Below are positions 52,066-61,505 of a stretch of 64,000 nucleotides of DNA, in pieces. The stretch is from Acidianus sp. HS-5. Lineage in GTDB: Archaea; Thermoproteota; Thermoprotei_A; Sulfolobales; Sulfolobaceae. The position numbers and the translations under genes were made by a program. The notes below the pieces were generated by a model that saw only the letters and a program-made list of their open reading frames with translations, searched no databases and was not told where the DNA came from. Location: assembly GCF_021655615.1 (NCBI RefSeq), contig NZ_AP025245.1:2294001-2358000 (forward strand), read 5' to 3'. The number at the start of each line of letters is the position of its first letter. The first letter of the stretch is position 1.

Positions 52066-54246
52066 ATGGACACAAAACTAGTTGGATTAATAGGAGTAAT
52101 AATAATACTATTAATAGTAGCCGCAATAGGTTTCTATGAATATTCCTTAGAAGCAGGAAACTATTCTTCGCTATCTTCATCATACTCTTCGCTCAGCAGT
52201 TCTTACAGCACTCTTAACTCCTCATTGTCTGCACAGCTACAAAAAGCAAAACAAAACGAAAGCATGTACATGAAAGAAGCTGAGAACTACTCAGATCTTT
52301 ACATGATGTATAAGAGTCTATATAAGCAAAATACGGAAGGAGCAGCACTGGACACAGCATTAGAATTCTACGATGGAATTTCAATAGAGAGTCCAAGCGA
52401 CGTATTGCCTTACTTAGCATCAAATTTCACTGCAACAATAAAAGGAGTTCCGTTCTCTGGAACTTATAATTTAGAATCTTTCAACAATACTTGGCTATCA
52501 GACTTCTTCTCTAACTACGAGACTGTATATTTCTACACTACGGCACTACCAACAATAACACAGCTTTCGCCAAACACTTACGAAGTAACTGACGTAGTAC
52601 AGTTCTTCGTAGCACCAAGCAATGATCCTATATATTTACAAGTATTTAATGCGTCAAATACTATCATAGTTCAAGAGATTAACGGAAAAATGGAGATAAC
52701 GTCATTAACTTGGTCTGGTAACGAAGTACCACCTTCTACAGTTATCTCTGGATATCCTTCTCAACATATATTACAATCTAATGTAGCATTAAGCGAAGTG
52801 CTATCAGAGATAAACGGATTAGGAGGAGAATTCAGTTCACCAACAATAGCACAGAATTTTGCTCCTAATGCAGTCTTAGAAGTTACTGGACAATTACCTT
52901 CAGTATTTAAGCCAGGTAATTATTCTGGAATATCAAATATTGAAAGCTTCTTCTCTACATGGGATAATTACTTCATATTCGTTGCAGAATACTCACAAAA
53001 CTTGCTACCTAACGGAACTGCGGTACCTCCTAGTGTAAGCGTGGAATTATCTCCATCAGGGACAATGGCGATGGTTGTAGCAAACGTAACACCATTCATA
53101 GGCTTCGTTAACCAAGGAGAACCGGGCTTCCCGAACATTTATGACATTCACGTAGATCTGGTTACATACCTACAGTACAATTCTACTACTGCATCATGGC
53201 AGATAGAAAAACAGATATTCAACGCAACAATGATCCCAATACTGCAGGACACACTCTACTACAACTTGAATATGCCTATATTCAAAGTAATTGGAGAAGA
53301 CACCGTGACAGTTAATGCCTCTCAAGGAGCTATACTACAAGAAGGAAACATAGTCACAGTGATAAAGCCTGGCACTTACGCGATGTTACCTAACAAAAGC
53401 ATAGTAAGCGTATACAACTTCTCGCTAGTAACCTTCAGCTTACAAGCAGTAATGCCACCAGCACAAGACTTCTTTAACTTAACACCAACATACGCATTTG
53501 CATTTGCCATAAATGGACAAATATCTCCTGAATATTCATTAGTTAATGCAAGCGGATCGCCAGATGCAGCAATAACGATAGTATATGCACCAGACACTTG
53601 GACATCATGGACATGGTTTGGAGGAACATTCAACGGGACTGCATATATGGGCGGAAGCTACAAATTTGCAGATCACTGGATATATGGTAACGGAGTTATA
53701 GTAAACAATCAGTTCTTCAAGCCCGTATTATGGATATTCGAAAGCTCTTGTAAACCAGTAGGAATGCCTCCAACTCCAGTAAGCATTACACCTAAGGAAG
53801 TATTAGGACTGTCTCCAATTGCTGACTATACTTATGAGGTAAATGGAGAAACTGGTGGAGTAGTAACTGCAGGAAATATATTAGTAGTTGTACAGCCTGG
53901 AACTACAATAACTGCACCGTCGGGAAACTTGACAACGTTTAACTTCTCAATAGTGTTCTATGCACCACAGAACGTTACTGCACCAAAGTCTGGACAAGTA
54001 CCTTTCCTAGTATTTGCTTACGCGATTAACAACTGTGTATCATTCCACTATGTGGCATCCAAACCATTCATAACAGTAATTATGACGCCGTCCTGCGGAG
54101 CAAACATGTGGACCTGGGGATTAACAAAGTCTGGAACGTATGGTTATGTACTGCACGACCCAATACTGATAGGACATGGAATAGTAATTAACTTAACATT
54201 CGTAAGGCCAGTTCCTTGGGTATTAACTCTACCATTATTAATGTAA
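52066..54246 (+). CDS. membrane-anchored extracellular protein with duplicated NTF2-like and duplicated C-terminal domains
   Basis: 726 residues, no named family recognised. One N-terminal transmembrane anchor (about 5-24, LVGLIGVIIILLIVAAIGF) is followed by a serine-rich heptad-like repeat (YSSLSSS, residues 34-55) and a coiled coil to residue 88. Two SnoaL/NTF2-like domains follow (about 93-222 and 238-392; compare ESFNNTWLSDFF with ESFFSTWDNYF). Then come two copies of another domain (about 424-558 and 601-720) sharing GNI..V..PGT, FNFS.V, FA.AIN, WTW, G.GIVI and F..PV.W. Many N-x-S/T sites suggest heavy glycosylation. TATA-like tttttaat at 52030-52037. Composition fits a surface protein; function unknown. 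Confidence 0.75.
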   Translation: MDTKLVGLIGVIIILLIVAAIGFYEYSLEAGNYSSLSSSYSSLSSSYSTLNSSLSAQLQKAKQNESMYMKEAENYSDLYMMYKSLYKQNTEGAALDTALEFYDGISIESPSDVLPYLASNFTATIKGVPFSGTYNLESFNNTWLSDFFSNYETVYFYTTALPTITQLSPNTYEVTDVVQFFVAPSNDPIYLQVFNASNTIIVQEINGKMEITSLTWSGNEVPPSTVISGYPSQHILQSNVALSEVLSEINGLGGEFSSPTIAQNFAPNAVLEVTGQLPSVFKPGNYSGISNIESFFSTWDNYFIFVAEYSQNLLPNGTAVPPSVSVELSPSGTMAMVVANVTPFIGFVNQGEPGFPNIYDIHVDLVTYLQYNSTTASWQIEKQIFNATMIPILQDTLYYNLNMPIFKVIGEDTVTVNASQGAILQEGNIVTVIKPGTYAMLPNKSIVSVYNFSLVTFSLQAVMPPAQDFFNLTPTYAFAFAINGQISPEYSLVNASGSPDAAITIVYAPDTWTSWTWFGGTFNGTAYMGGSYKFADHWIYGNGVIVNNQFFKPVLWIFESSCKPVGMPPTPVSITPKEVLGLSPIADYTYEVNGETGGVVTAGNILVVVQPGTTITAPSGNLTTFNFSIVFYAPQNVTAPKSGQVPFLVFAYAINNCVSFHYVASKPFITVIMTPSCGANMWTWGLTKSGTYGYVLHDPILIGHGIVINLTFVRPVPWVLTLPLLM

Positions 54247-54263
54247 AATAAGTAATAAAAAAT

Positions 54264-54294
54264 AATATTTTTTATTTGATAATACTTTTTTATT
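54264..54294 (+). terminator. T-rich terminator after the surface protein gene
   Basis: Two thymidine runs (atattttttattt and atacttttttatt) follow the stop codon by about 20 bases, as at archaeal transcript ends. No stem-loop is present. Confidence 0.4.
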
Positions 54295-54348
54295 CATGCT
54301 TATTCTTAGCCTTAAACAAAAGAAATAATTACCTTCAAAACTAGGATA

Positions 54349-54407
54349 CTTCAGTGATGACTGAACCCCGGCCTGATCAGTGATGCCACCGTGTGAGGAC
54401 TGATTTA
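54349..54407 (+). ncRNA. C/D-box methylation guide sRNA
   Basis: All four boxes are present in order. C box GTGATGA is at 54354-54360, D' box CTGA at 54373-54376, C' box GTGATGC at 54380-54386 and D box CTGA at 54400-54403. Guide regions are 12 bases (54361-54372) and 13 bases (54387-54399), and the D'-C' spacer is three bases, the classic symmetric archaeal layout that loads L7Ae, Nop5 and fibrillarin. By the N+5 rule the pairing positions are 54368 and 54395. Lies between the surface protein gene and ino1, on the plus strand. Targets not determined; ends approximate. Confidence 0.85.
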
Positions 54408-55439
54408 TTTTACTATTTTCTTCAATAAAGTATCAAGGTTAGCTCTAGCTTCATCCACAGACCTATACCTAACTGGGGAGTTCTTAAAATAATAACCACA
54501 AATCTCCGGAACTGCACCGCCTACATTATTATCCTTAAGGATTTTTGCCAGCCTTATTAAATCTAGGAGAGGTTGAACTGCGTTAGGTGCGTCATAAGTT
54601 TTTAGTGAAATATCAATCCTAACTCTTGTTCCCATAGCATATTCTCCTTCTATTACCATATAGCTCACTCTCCTATCTCCGAGGAATTCGACATAATCAG
54701 AAGTACCAGCTACTACTTCGGCGTTATCAGACCTTTGAGAGATGAAGGACGATTTTATCTTCTTTTTAAGATCCTTCTTCCAGTCTTCCAAAGTTGCGAA
54801 AGTTTCAGTGTTTCCGGCTATATCGATCTGATAAGACCTCAAAATTTTAACTCCTCTCTTCTGCAAAAATTCTATTATGCCTGAATGAAAAATTGTACCT
54901 CCTATTTGGCTTAGTAAGTCGTCCCCAAAGATAGGTATTTTAGCTTCCTTATACTTTTCCCCTACTACTTCTGTAACGTTTGAGGGAGTAGCGTTAATAA
55001 ATGAGGAATCTGCAGAAAGGCTTTCTTCAGCATAAAATTTGCTCGCACTATCTGCGCCTGCCGGTAATAAATTAAGCGTTACATCTACGTTATTCTCTCT
55101 CAGTACATCCCTTACGCTAACTGGCTTTTCCTCAGATTCTTCAATAAGTTTAGATAATTGTTCATCAACGCCATCTAACGTAGGACCTCTTAGAACTTCC
55201 ACATCGCTCTTTACTTCTACGTATTTTTGCACTACATTAGGCTTTGAAAAAATTGCTTCAGATAATTTTTTACCTACTTTTCTCTTATCAACATCAAAAG
55301 CAGTAACTATTTCGATTTCATCTGCTTTTATAGGCAAATTTAGAATTCCAGGAATTTCAATACCTTGCTTAACCATTTCTATTGATTGAAGTAAAGCAGA
55401 TGCTACATTACCTACTCCTATAAGTCCAACTCTTATCAT
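54405..55439 (-). CDS. ino1: inositol-1-phosphate synthase
   Basis: 344 residues. The dinucleotide-binding start GLIGVGNVASALLQSIEM and the catalytic-domain segments VTLNLLPAGADSAS, FGDDLLSQIGGTIFH and SYQIDIAGNTET identify the myo-inositol-1-phosphate synthase family, which converts glucose 6-phosphate. The product supplies the archaetidylinositol phosphate synthase encoded at 47.2-47.8 kb. Begins in a four-base overlap with nuoN, so apparently the last gene of the nuo transcript, and ends one base from the D box of the opposite sRNA. Confidence 0.93.
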   Translation of the reverse strand: MIRVGLIGVGNVASALLQSIEMVKQGIEIPGILNLPIKADEIEIVTAFDVDKRKVGKKLSEAIFSKPNVVQKYVEVKSDVEVLRGPTLDGVDEQLSKLIEESEEKPVSVRDVLRENNVDVTLNLLPAGADSASKFYAEESLSADSSFINATPSNVTEVVGEKYKEAKIPIFGDDLLSQIGGTIFHSGIIEFLQKRGVKILRSYQIDIAGNTETFATLEDWKKDLKKKIKSSFISQRSDNAEVVAGTSDYVEFLGDRRVSYMVIEGEYAMGTRVRIDISLKTYDAPNAVQPLLDLIRLAKILKDNNVGGAVPEICGYYFKNSPVRYRSVDEARANLDTLLKKIVK

Positions 55440-56809
55440 ACTACCACCAAGATTAGAGGAGATATTATACCGATACCTATGCTTAATATTGCAGAGAATA
55501 TAACACTGTCTCTCTCTTCAGTCTCTATAAAGTTCATCTCGCCTTCCCTAAACATTTCTCTAATTATTGGGATGTAATACCCTGCAGAAATCGCACTACT
55601 TAACACTGCGATGATTATTAACCAAGGATACAAGTAAACTGATTCAAATAGAAATAGCTTACCCCAGAAGCCTAAAATTGGAGGAATTCCTAATAAGCTT
55701 AAAACTAAAATTGAAGCTGAAGTAGCCAGTCCTTTGTCATACTTTGCTAATCCTCTTAATCCCTCAAATCTTGCCGTCCCAGACACTTTCTCTATATAAT
55801 TTACAAAATTAAACAGCCCAGCTTGAGCTATAACATAAGCCAAACTTTGTGTTACCAGTCCTGCCTCAGCTATTTGAACATTTATCTTAAGCGCTACAAA
55901 TCCTATTAATATAAAACCCATCTGAGTTATACTGCTGAAGGCCAATATAGAAGGCAAATCTTTCCTTGAGAAAGCTATGATATTACCTACAATCATGCTG
56001 AGTACAGACATTATAGAGAATAAAACTACGAAGAAATTCAGGATATTCTGAGTAGGATCTCCTAGAGATATAATTCTCAAAAGTGGTACGATTCCCAAAA
56101 GCTTTCCTACGCTAGATATGAATGATACTGAAATCCTATCTGCGTTTATATAAACATCAGGTAACCAGCCTTGGAACGGAAAAGCACCTAATTTGAAGAA
56201 GAAAGCAACTGAAAGCATTGCTAAACCCAACATGAAAAGGTAAGGATATTCTATTGTTTCATAATTAAGTGAGAAAGTATTTACTGAAAGGAAGTATAAT
56301 GCAAAGCCTAATATCATGAAAGATGAAGATATTAAACCCATTACCAAGTACTTAATCCCTGCATCAACTGACTTGTAATCCTTCCTTAGCATTGTTATTG
56401 CATAAGATGCTGCGGAAGAAATTCCCCATGCTCCGAGTATAATTAAAATATTGTAAGCAAAAGCCATGTAGATTAGCCCTAGACCAGTAAGTAAAAGCAA
56501 TGATAACATGGAAGATCTAGTAGTCCAATTCTCTACATGAGATTTACCTCCAATAATAACCACTATAGTACCTATTAAGACTATCATGGAAAACAAGTAA
56601 CCAATATTATCAATGTATAACGTACAGGAAAATATTGTATAACCTACAAAACCTTTTACCCAAAATGCTGCAAGAACTATTATTCCTATAACATTTGCAC
56701 TTAATGATAAATAAAATGCCTTACTATATTCTTTTATAAATAGGACTGATATTGATGAAAAAAGAAATAATGCGGATACAATAATTATGGGTAAATCATT
56801 TATTAACAT
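55436..56809 (-). CDS. nuoN: complex I-like membrane subunit NuoN
   Basis: 457 residues, about 14 membrane segments. Antiporter-like subunit: the channel lysine region is FKLGAFPFQGWLPDVY, and the broken-helix region contains SSITQMGFILIGF. Lies three bases after the NuoM-NuoL fusion and overlaps ino1 by four bases. Confidence 0.9.
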   Translation of the reverse strand: MLINDLPIIIVSALFLFSSISVLFIKEYSKAFYLSLSANVIGIIVLAAFWVKGFVGYTIFSCTLYIDNIGYLFSMIVLIGTIVVIIGGKSHVENWTTRSSMLSLLLLTGLGLIYMAFAYNILIILGAWGISSAASYAITMLRKDYKSVDAGIKYLVMGLISSSFMILGFALYFLSVNTFSLNYETIEYPYLFMLGLAMLSVAFFFKLGAFPFQGWLPDVYINADRISVSFISSVGKLLGIVPLLRIISLGDPTQNILNFFVVLFSIMSVLSMIVGNIIAFSRKDLPSILAFSSITQMGFILIGFVALKINVQIAEAGLVTQSLAYVIAQAGLFNFVNYIEKVSGTARFEGLRGLAKYDKGLATSASILVLSLLGIPPILGFWGKLFLFESVYLYPWLIIIAVLSSAISAGYYIPIIREMFREGEMNFIETEERDSVIFSAILSIGIGIISPLILVVV

Positions 56810-56812
56810 TTT

Positions 56813-59800
56813 CTAATCACCTAATAATAAAATAATTACTATAAGTGTTAATAATATAATCCCACCCACATAATATCCTAAATAATCCCTTAAAAGCCCA
56901 TTTTGTAGCCTATTAAATAATTTACCTCCATAATAAATTATTCCATTAGGTAGTCTATAATTAAGAGAGCTATCTATTCCTTTAGTTTCCAAATAGTTAA
57001 ATATAGCATTACTTACCTTCAAAGATGTAATTCCAGCAATATCAAAGATGGGATAAACATACCATCCATAATAGAAGAAGTTTATGATCGGAGATAATAA
57101 CCTGTTATTAAACATCCTTCCACTATAAATTATAAATGCAAGAGCTATTCCTACTAAAGAAACTATTAAATCGAGGTTATTATAAACGAAGACACTTGGA
57201 GTAACTGAGAAGCCCTTCTCTATAAATGAAACTAACGGATATATGTCTACTGCAAGTATTATTGATGAAATGATTAGAATTGCAGGAGATACATACATTA
57301 TGGGAGATATATGTCCTTCAGCTTCTTTTTCTCCACTACCATACATGAATAGCCTTGCTACGTACCTTATAATGTAAACAGAGCCAGCAAATTCTAATAC
57401 AAGATAGGTCATATCGAGATAAGAGTTATAGGACGTTAAATATGAGATAAAAGAGTGAGCCCAGAATCCTATGAATAGCGGTATATTAGCTAGATTCAAT
57501 GCTGCAAATAACTGCAGAACAAATAACAACTTAAGTTTCTTATAGAGATTTGGATACTCTCCTACATACCTACTTTCAGTATAATGTATTGCAGATCCTG
57601 CGTTCATGAATAACGAAGCCTTATATATTCCATGTGCTATCATCTGTATCAAGCCTATAGCTATCCCGGCATAAACTAAATCAAAATTATTGAGCTGAAT
57701 AGCTAATAACCCGCCTAAAGAGGACGAGAATATCATTAAACTAATTTGGTCTGCAGTAGAATTAGCTAGTATGACCTTTTGCTCGTTTGAAACTAAAGCA
57801 TTAAGCGAAGTATAAATTGCAGTAAACATGCTTATTCCAACTGCTATCTCCAAGAACATTTGTAATGAAGGAGAATAACCTTGAATTAGGAATGGATAAG
57901 TTAGGAAAGTAAATATTGCGCCCAGGTTTACCATAGTTGCTGCATGTATTAAAGCACTAACTGGAGTGGGACCAGTCATTGCGGTAACTAGCCATTGAGT
58001 GAAGGGAAATTGAGCACTTTTTGATAATCCGCCTAAATAAAGGAAAATTAATAAAATTACTGAATAAGGAAGTAAGGAAGGAAGTTCTGAGAATAAACCT
58101 TGAATTGATGTGTGTAACACAGGATATATTACTGTAATTCCGCTTAATGTGGAGTGAGTAGTTAAGAAGAGTAAATAGCCTAGCACTATTATCATTCCTA
58201 CGTCTCCTACTCTTGTAAAAACTAAAGCTCTTATTCCGCTAGTAGTAGGCTTAGATAAATACTCTATACCTAGGACAAATCTCTTGAAGTCACCGACTAC
58301 GTTCTTCTCATTATCATCTAACCAATAGCTTATTAATCCGTAAGAAGCTAGACTTGTTCCTTCCCAACCAGCTAAGAATACTAAAATGTTGTCACCTAAA
58401 ACTACAGAAAGCATTGAAGAAATGAAGAATCCGAAGAAACCCCAGTACCTCCTTAACATGCTATCTTCCTTCATGTAGCCAATGCTATAAATTGCTATGA
58501 AGAACGATAAGGAAGATACGAAAACTGCTAAAATAGCTTGAAGTAATGATGAGCTAAATTGGAAATAAGCAAACGCAGTAAAAGTGTATGCAGGAACAAA
58601 GAAGTTAGGATGAGGAGTAGTTACTGCATTTATCAAGTTATAAATCGCAAGAACCATTGAAAGGCCTACTAGTCCAGAAACTATTGCACCCTTAACGTCC
58701 TGGTTAAGCTTTCCAGATATCAGCGAGATTAAGGAACCTAAAGCAGGAAGAATCACTATCAAGAATAAACAAAGATGAGATGAGGAAGGTAGAACTTGTA
58801 TGAAATTATTAATAGATATTGAAAGGAATGACGGATAGAAGAAGAATATTGCACTGCCTATAGCTAACAAGAGCATAGGAATCGAATATTCTATAACTTT
58901 ATCAATACCTTTACTTTCTTTTCTTCCGCCGTAAACTTTCCTAAATAAATATGCAGAATATCCGCTCGATATTCCTATTCCTGCAGTTATTCCAAGAACT
59001 AATAATATGAACAGTGGTAATGAAGCTACGTGAACTAATTGTCCTATTGCAAGCAATAATAATACCTCACTTAAGAATCCTACAGTAGGAGGAAGCCCTA
59101 AAATATTCAAAAGCCCGAAGAAGGATAAAGTACTGTGAAGCGGAGAAGAAAGATAAAGCCCCCCAAGTTCTTCTATATTCCTCGTCTTAAACTCAGTAAT
59201 TGACGCTCCAGCACTCATGAATAATATAGCTTTCCCAAATCCGTGAGAGGCATAAATAAGTACCGCAGATAATATCCCTAGAGGTAATTGATTAACGTTT
59301 TGCCCTAAGCCAAGCATATAGGCAGTAGAGGAGCCTAACAACATGTAACCCATTTGGGAAACAGTAGAGTAAGCTAAAAACCTCTTAAAGTCCTTCTGAG
59401 CTAAGGCATTAATTCCTCCGTAAATCATTGTAATTACTGCCCAACCTATGAATATTGGAGCTAAGTAAGAAAATGCTGGGAACAAGTAGAAGTAAAAGAT
59501 TATTACATATACTCCTAATCCTACTAAATTTGGGCTTAGCAGTACTGAGATAGGTGTGGGTGCCTCACCGTGAGCATATGGTAACCAAATATTCAATCCC
59601 GCTTGTGCTGACTTGACTAACATTCCTATGACTCCCAGGAGGAAGACCAATTCTGCAAAAGATATTGAGGAAAATACATTTGTTTCTCCGTAAGAATAGT
59701 AAATATTCATAGTATGGAATTCTAACCCTATTATTATTATAGATGCTAGCAATAATATTGTGCCTATATGAGTCCAAATAAAGTACATTAAGCTTATTCT

Positions 59801-60250
59801 TCTCCTATCCCCGTAACCGTAGAGCAGTATTAAGAGAAAAGAGGTTATTAAGGAAATCTCTAGGAATACGTAAACTTCCAGAAGATTTGTTGAAATAGTT
59901 ACATAAAGCATTGATACTGCAAATAATGAATAAAGACCGAAATATAGACCCCAACTGCCTTCACCAACTTTCTCCTCCATATATCTTAATGAGTATACTG
60001 TAGTAACTGCGGTAACAACTAAAATTACTACAAGGAAGGAGTAGTTAAGATCATTAACAGTAAGGCCGAAATATCCTATGTCCGTGCCTACGAAAAAGTT
60101 GTAATAGAGACCTCTCTTAAATAAGAAGAAGGAATTTATGAGTATTGCTATTACTGAGAGTGTAAAGGCGTATTTTTTCTCTTTAATAAAAAATATTAAG
60201 GAAGAGAGAGCGAGAGATATAATTAGGATAAATAAGGATATCATTTTCAA
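56813..60250 (-). CDS. fused NuoM-NuoL antiporter-like subunits of a complex I-like enzyme
   Basis: 1145 residues with about 30 membrane segments. Residues 1-485 are a NuoM-like subunit (glutamate region in LEVYVFLEISLITSF, channel lysine K213 in LVKSAQAGLNIWLPYAHGEA). Residues 490-1145 are NuoL-like (LAGWEGTSLASYGLISYWL with E630; K744 in GLSKSAQFPFTQWL). The C-terminus after the core fits the lateral helix plus the last membrane segment of NuoL. No stop codon or restart signal is visible at the junction. Each half carries the residues needed for proton transfer. Overlaps nuoK by four bases. Confidence 0.88.
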   Translation of the reverse strand: MKMISLFILIISLALSSLIFFIKEKKYAFTLSVIAILINSFFLFKRGLYYNFFVGTDIGYFGLTVNDLNYSFLVVILVVTAVTTVYSLRYMEEKVGEGSWGLYFGLYSLFAVSMLYVTISTNLLEVYVFLEISLITSFLLILLYGYGDRRRISLMYFIWTHIGTILLLASIIIIGLEFHTMNIYYSYGETNVFSSISFAELVFLLGVIGMLVKSAQAGLNIWLPYAHGEAPTPISVLLSPNLVGLGVYVIIFYFYLFPAFSYLAPIFIGWAVITMIYGGINALAQKDFKRFLAYSTVSQMGYMLLGSSTAYMLGLGQNVNQLPLGILSAVLIYASHGFGKAILFMSAGASITEFKTRNIEELGGLYLSSPLHSTLSFFGLLNILGLPPTVGFLSEVLLLLAIGQLVHVASLPLFILLVLGITAGIGISSGYSAYLFRKVYGGRKESKGIDKVIEYSIPMLLLAIGSAIFFFYPSFLSISINNFIQVLPSSSHLCLFLIVILPALGSLISLISGKLNQDVKGAIVSGLVGLSMVLAIYNLINAVTTPHPNFFVPAYTFTAFAYFQFSSSLLQAILAVFVSSLSFFIAIYSIGYMKEDSMLRRYWGFFGFFISSMLSVVLGDNILVFLAGWEGTSLASYGLISYWLDDNEKNVVGDFKRFVLGIEYLSKPTTSGIRALVFTRVGDVGMIIVLGYLLFLTTHSTLSGITVIYPVLHTSIQGLFSELPSLLPYSVILLIFLYLGGLSKSAQFPFTQWLVTAMTGPTPVSALIHAATMVNLGAIFTFLTYPFLIQGYSPSLQMFLEIAVGISMFTAIYTSLNALVSNEQKVILANSTADQISLMIFSSSLGGLLAIQLNNFDLVYAGIAIGLIQMIAHGIYKASLFMNAGSAIHYTESRYVGEYPNLYKKLKLLFVLQLFAALNLANIPLFIGFWAHSFISYLTSYNSYLDMTYLVLEFAGSVYIIRYVARLFMYGSGEKEAEGHISPIMYVSPAILIISSIILAVDIYPLVSFIEKGFSVTPSVFVYNNLDLIVSLVGIALAFIIYSGRMFNNRLLSPIINFFYYGWYVYPIFDIAGITSLKVSNAIFNYLETKGIDSSLNYRLPNGIIYYGGKLFNRLQNGLLRDYLGYYVGGIILLTLIVIILLLGD

Positions 60251-60531
60251 TCCACCTCAAGAGATCCTTTATTTCTATAATATAGAATTATCGAGGCAAA
60301 AGCTACTACTACTTCTATTAGAGCCATACTTATTGCAAAAATCGAAAAAATTATAGGATCATAAACTTTACCTAATAGACTTGAAACTGAAAAAACAAAG
60401 AGAATTGTAGAATTCAAAATTACCTCCGAAGATAAAAGAATTCTAATTATATTCCTACTATTTATTAGCCCATAAATTCCTATTCCTATTAGAGTTATAG
60501 ACAGAGACACTCCAAATTCTCCCAAAATCAT
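60247..60531 (-). CDS. nuoK: complex I-like membrane subunit NuoK
   Basis: 94 residues, three membrane segments. The conserved intramembrane glutamate is in the second segment (IRILLSSEVILNSTILF), and the third segment has MALIEVVVAFASIILYYR. Overlaps the fused gene by four bases. Confidence 0.9.
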   Translation of the reverse strand: MILGEFGVSLSITLIGIGIYGLINSRNIIRILLSSEVILNSTILFVFSVSSLLGKVYDPIIFSIFAISMALIEVVVAFASIILYYRNKGSLEVD

Positions 60532-60532
60532 T

Positions 60533-61027
60533 TCAATCCCTCCTAGCGAGAGTGATTGCTTCTATTAATGTAGTAAGCAAACCAACTACTAAGATAATTG
60601 CAGGAAACCAATATTTCTCCAAAATAGTAGTAGAGAGCGCTTGCAGATTAATTTCCCCCACTTGAGTTAATTTAATCCCAGATAATGAAAGAACTACTGC
60701 TATAAATATAAGCAATGCAGAAACTCCTGCTATAATAGGAGCCCATTGCGTATTTACTTGCTTAACTTCTAATCCCTTGAACATTACCAAGGATATTGAT
60801 AAGAAGACTACTGTAGCACCTACATATAGCAGAAGGTGAAATACGGAGTATAAAGAATACTGGAATGAAATTAAAGCAATAAGCACTGCAATGCTTATTC
60901 CTAGAAAAGCTAAGGATATAGCGGAATAGAATAAATTCTTTGAATTAACTATAAATAAAGCAGATGAAATAGATATTATTGAAAAAAATAGGAATAAAAT
61001 TATACAAATATTAAGACTCTGTAACAT
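60533..61027 (-). CDS. nuoJ: complex I-like membrane subunit NuoJ
   Basis: 164 residues, five membrane segments. The typical third segment with a pi-bulge is seen in SVFHLLLYVGATVVFLSISLV, preceded by FYSAISLAFLGISIAVLIAL. Overlaps the end of nuoI by 17 bases and precedes nuoK by one base. Confidence 0.88.
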   Translation of the reverse strand: MLQSLNICIILFLFFSIISISSALFIVNSKNLFYSAISLAFLGISIAVLIALISFQYSLYSVFHLLLYVGATVVFLSISLVMFKGLEVKQVNTQWAPIIAGVSALLIFIAVVLSLSGIKLTQVGEINLQALSTTILEKYWFPAIILVVGLLTTLIEAITLARRD

Positions 61028-61505
61028 ATTTTATACCCTTCTCTTCATCTACAACTGCTCTAACTTTCTTAACTATCTTATCTTCTGGAGGATTATCGAA
61101 GTTCTTATTGAACCTTTCGGGATCAAATATTAAATCTCTCCTATTAGAGAAAGCTACATCATGAACTCCTGTCTCTTTTAATGCATCAACTGGGCAAATG
61201 TCCACACAAAAGCCACAGAAAACGCATCTGCCGTAATTTATCGTAGGTAATTTCTTACCTTCATGAGTCATCATCTTCATCGCGTCCGCAGGACAAATCA
61301 TAGCACATAATGTACAACCTATGCATACATCCTTGTACAACCTTATTATGCCACGATATCCATTAGGAAGAGATAAAGATTGTTCAGGATATTTCAGCGT
61401 TATCGTCTTAGGTTTAACCATATATTTTATTCCGGTGCCTATTGATTGTAGATGGTCTGCAAAAAGTCTAAACGGATTTTCTTTTTTATATTCTTTCACA
61501 GCCAT
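61011..61505 (-). CDS. nuoI: complex I-like subunit NuoI (two [4Fe-4S] clusters)
   Basis: 164 residues from the ATG at 61505 (MAVKEYKKENPFRLF). The frame runs 21 codons further, but that part lies within nuoH. Two ferredoxin motifs are complete: CIGCTLCAMICP and CVFCGFCVDICP. Forms part of the electron wire near the quinone site. The chosen start overlaps nuoH by ten bases. Confidence 0.94.
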   Translation of the reverse strand: MAVKEYKKENPFRLFADHLQSIGTGIKYMVKPKTITLKYPEQSLSLPNGYRGIIRLYKDVCIGCTLCAMICPADAMKMMTHEGKKLPTINYGRCVFCGFCVDICPVDALKETGVHDVAFSNRRDLIFDPERFNKNFDNPPEDKIVKKVRAVVDEEKGIKYVTES

